Shown: positions 63,890 through 64,000 of the stretch, in pieces
Position numbering within the stretch: position 1 is the first letter of the stretch
Layout: each line of letters opens with the position of its first letter
Assembly: GCF_013385635.1 (NCBI RefSeq)
Contig: NZ_JACAPR010000010.1
Location: 186,001 to 250,000 of the forward strand
Source: Pseudomonas gingeri
Lineage (GTDB): Bacteria; Pseudomonadota; Gammaproteobacteria; Pseudomonadales; Pseudomonadaceae
DNA: 64,000 nt
Direction: 5' to 3'
Translations under genes and position numbers: made by a program
The notes under the pieces: model-generated
What the model was told of the DNA's origin: nothing
Database searches by the model: none
The model's input: only the letters and a program-made list of their open reading frames with translations

Positions 63890-64000
63890 TGTCAGTTCAA
63901 CCCGGACCAACGTTCAAGCGATACGCGGCCAACGGGGTCGCCACGGTCTACGCAATCCCATTCCTGCTGCTTGATGCGGCAGACCTGCAGATCACGCTGG
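63890..64000 (+). CDS. Tail fibre protein, N-terminus only
   Basis: Cut by the window edge after 37 codons. PTFKRYAANGVATVYAIPFL followed by DAADLQITL resembles the N-terminal head-binding segment of T7-like tail fibres. AGGGG precedes the ATG. Confidence 0.65.

Noticed and set aside
29045..64000. Diversity-generating retroelement, as in phage BPP-1
   Set aside because: No reverse transcriptase or template/variable repeat pair is visible inside the window.

Overview
The window looks like a chromosome segment of a fluorescent-group Pseudomonas. The GC is high, the housekeeping proteins (AcnB, QueF, GlnS, CysS, FolD, LpxH, PpiB, MiaE) are of Pseudomonas type, and REP/REPIN-like inverted repeats sit between genes. 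A large prophage, cut off by the right edge, fills everything from about 29.1 kb onward.

Host part (1-29.1 kb). A copper-type two-component system (kinase cut by the left edge) is divergent from a periplasmic Met/His-rich cupredoxin, with a CusR/CopR-like box between them. Then follow queF, acnB (reverse), a DUF1289 protein, a tandem universal stress protein divergent from miaE across a perfect Anr/FNR box, and a HicAB toxin-antitoxin pair. Next is an emrR-like MarR regulator with an outer-membrane lipoprotein/HlyD/DHA2 efflux operon whose promoter carries two near-identical palindromes. lpxH-ppiB (reverse) and glnS-cysS (forward) follow. A sigma-54-dependent AcoR-like activator is divergent from a six-gene ABC importer resembling the rhizobial glycerol transporter GlpSTPQUV. 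A -24/-12 promoter and six TGTTCA boxes lie between them. The two ATPases carry complementary defects that predict one canonical and one degenerate ATP site. folD and a tRNA-Arg/His/Leu cluster close the host part.

Prophage (about 29.1 kb to beyond 64 kb). The element abuts tRNA-Leu(TAG) with a tyrosine integrase. Control is lambda-like: a CI/LexA-type repressor, a Cro-like and a CII-like protein, and operator copies at both the leftward promoter (two) and the rightward promoter (three). A boxA antitermination site lies just downstream of the leftward promoter. The leftward operon carries a pentapeptide-repeat protein, many small translationally coupled ORFs (several under 60 codons), a RecT-like annealing protein, a YqaJ-type exonuclease, a DEDD exonuclease and the excisionase/integrase end. 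The rightward operon carries an O-like replication protein, DnaB helicase, RusA, a small HTH protein, and a lysis cassette (holin, SAR-type endolysin, Rz with nested Rz1). A podovirus-type morphogenesis module resembling BPP-1/T7-style virions follows: portal, scaffold, capsid, tail tube proteins, internal virion proteins, terminase, and the start of a tail fibre. An HNH endonuclease and a GNAT acetyltransferase are embedded in it.

The most unusual signal is a short stem-loop motif, GTCGG-GAAA-CCGAC in a conserved AATA...CA context. It recurs five times in the late region (44.5, 45.7, 49.1, 59.3 and 63.8 kb), each time 45-170 nt upstream of the next gene. Three copies are clearly followed by a second hairpin whose stem sequence differs but whose pairing is kept. 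It looks like a dispersed structured RNA element of the phage late transcript. I do not recognise it as a named family.
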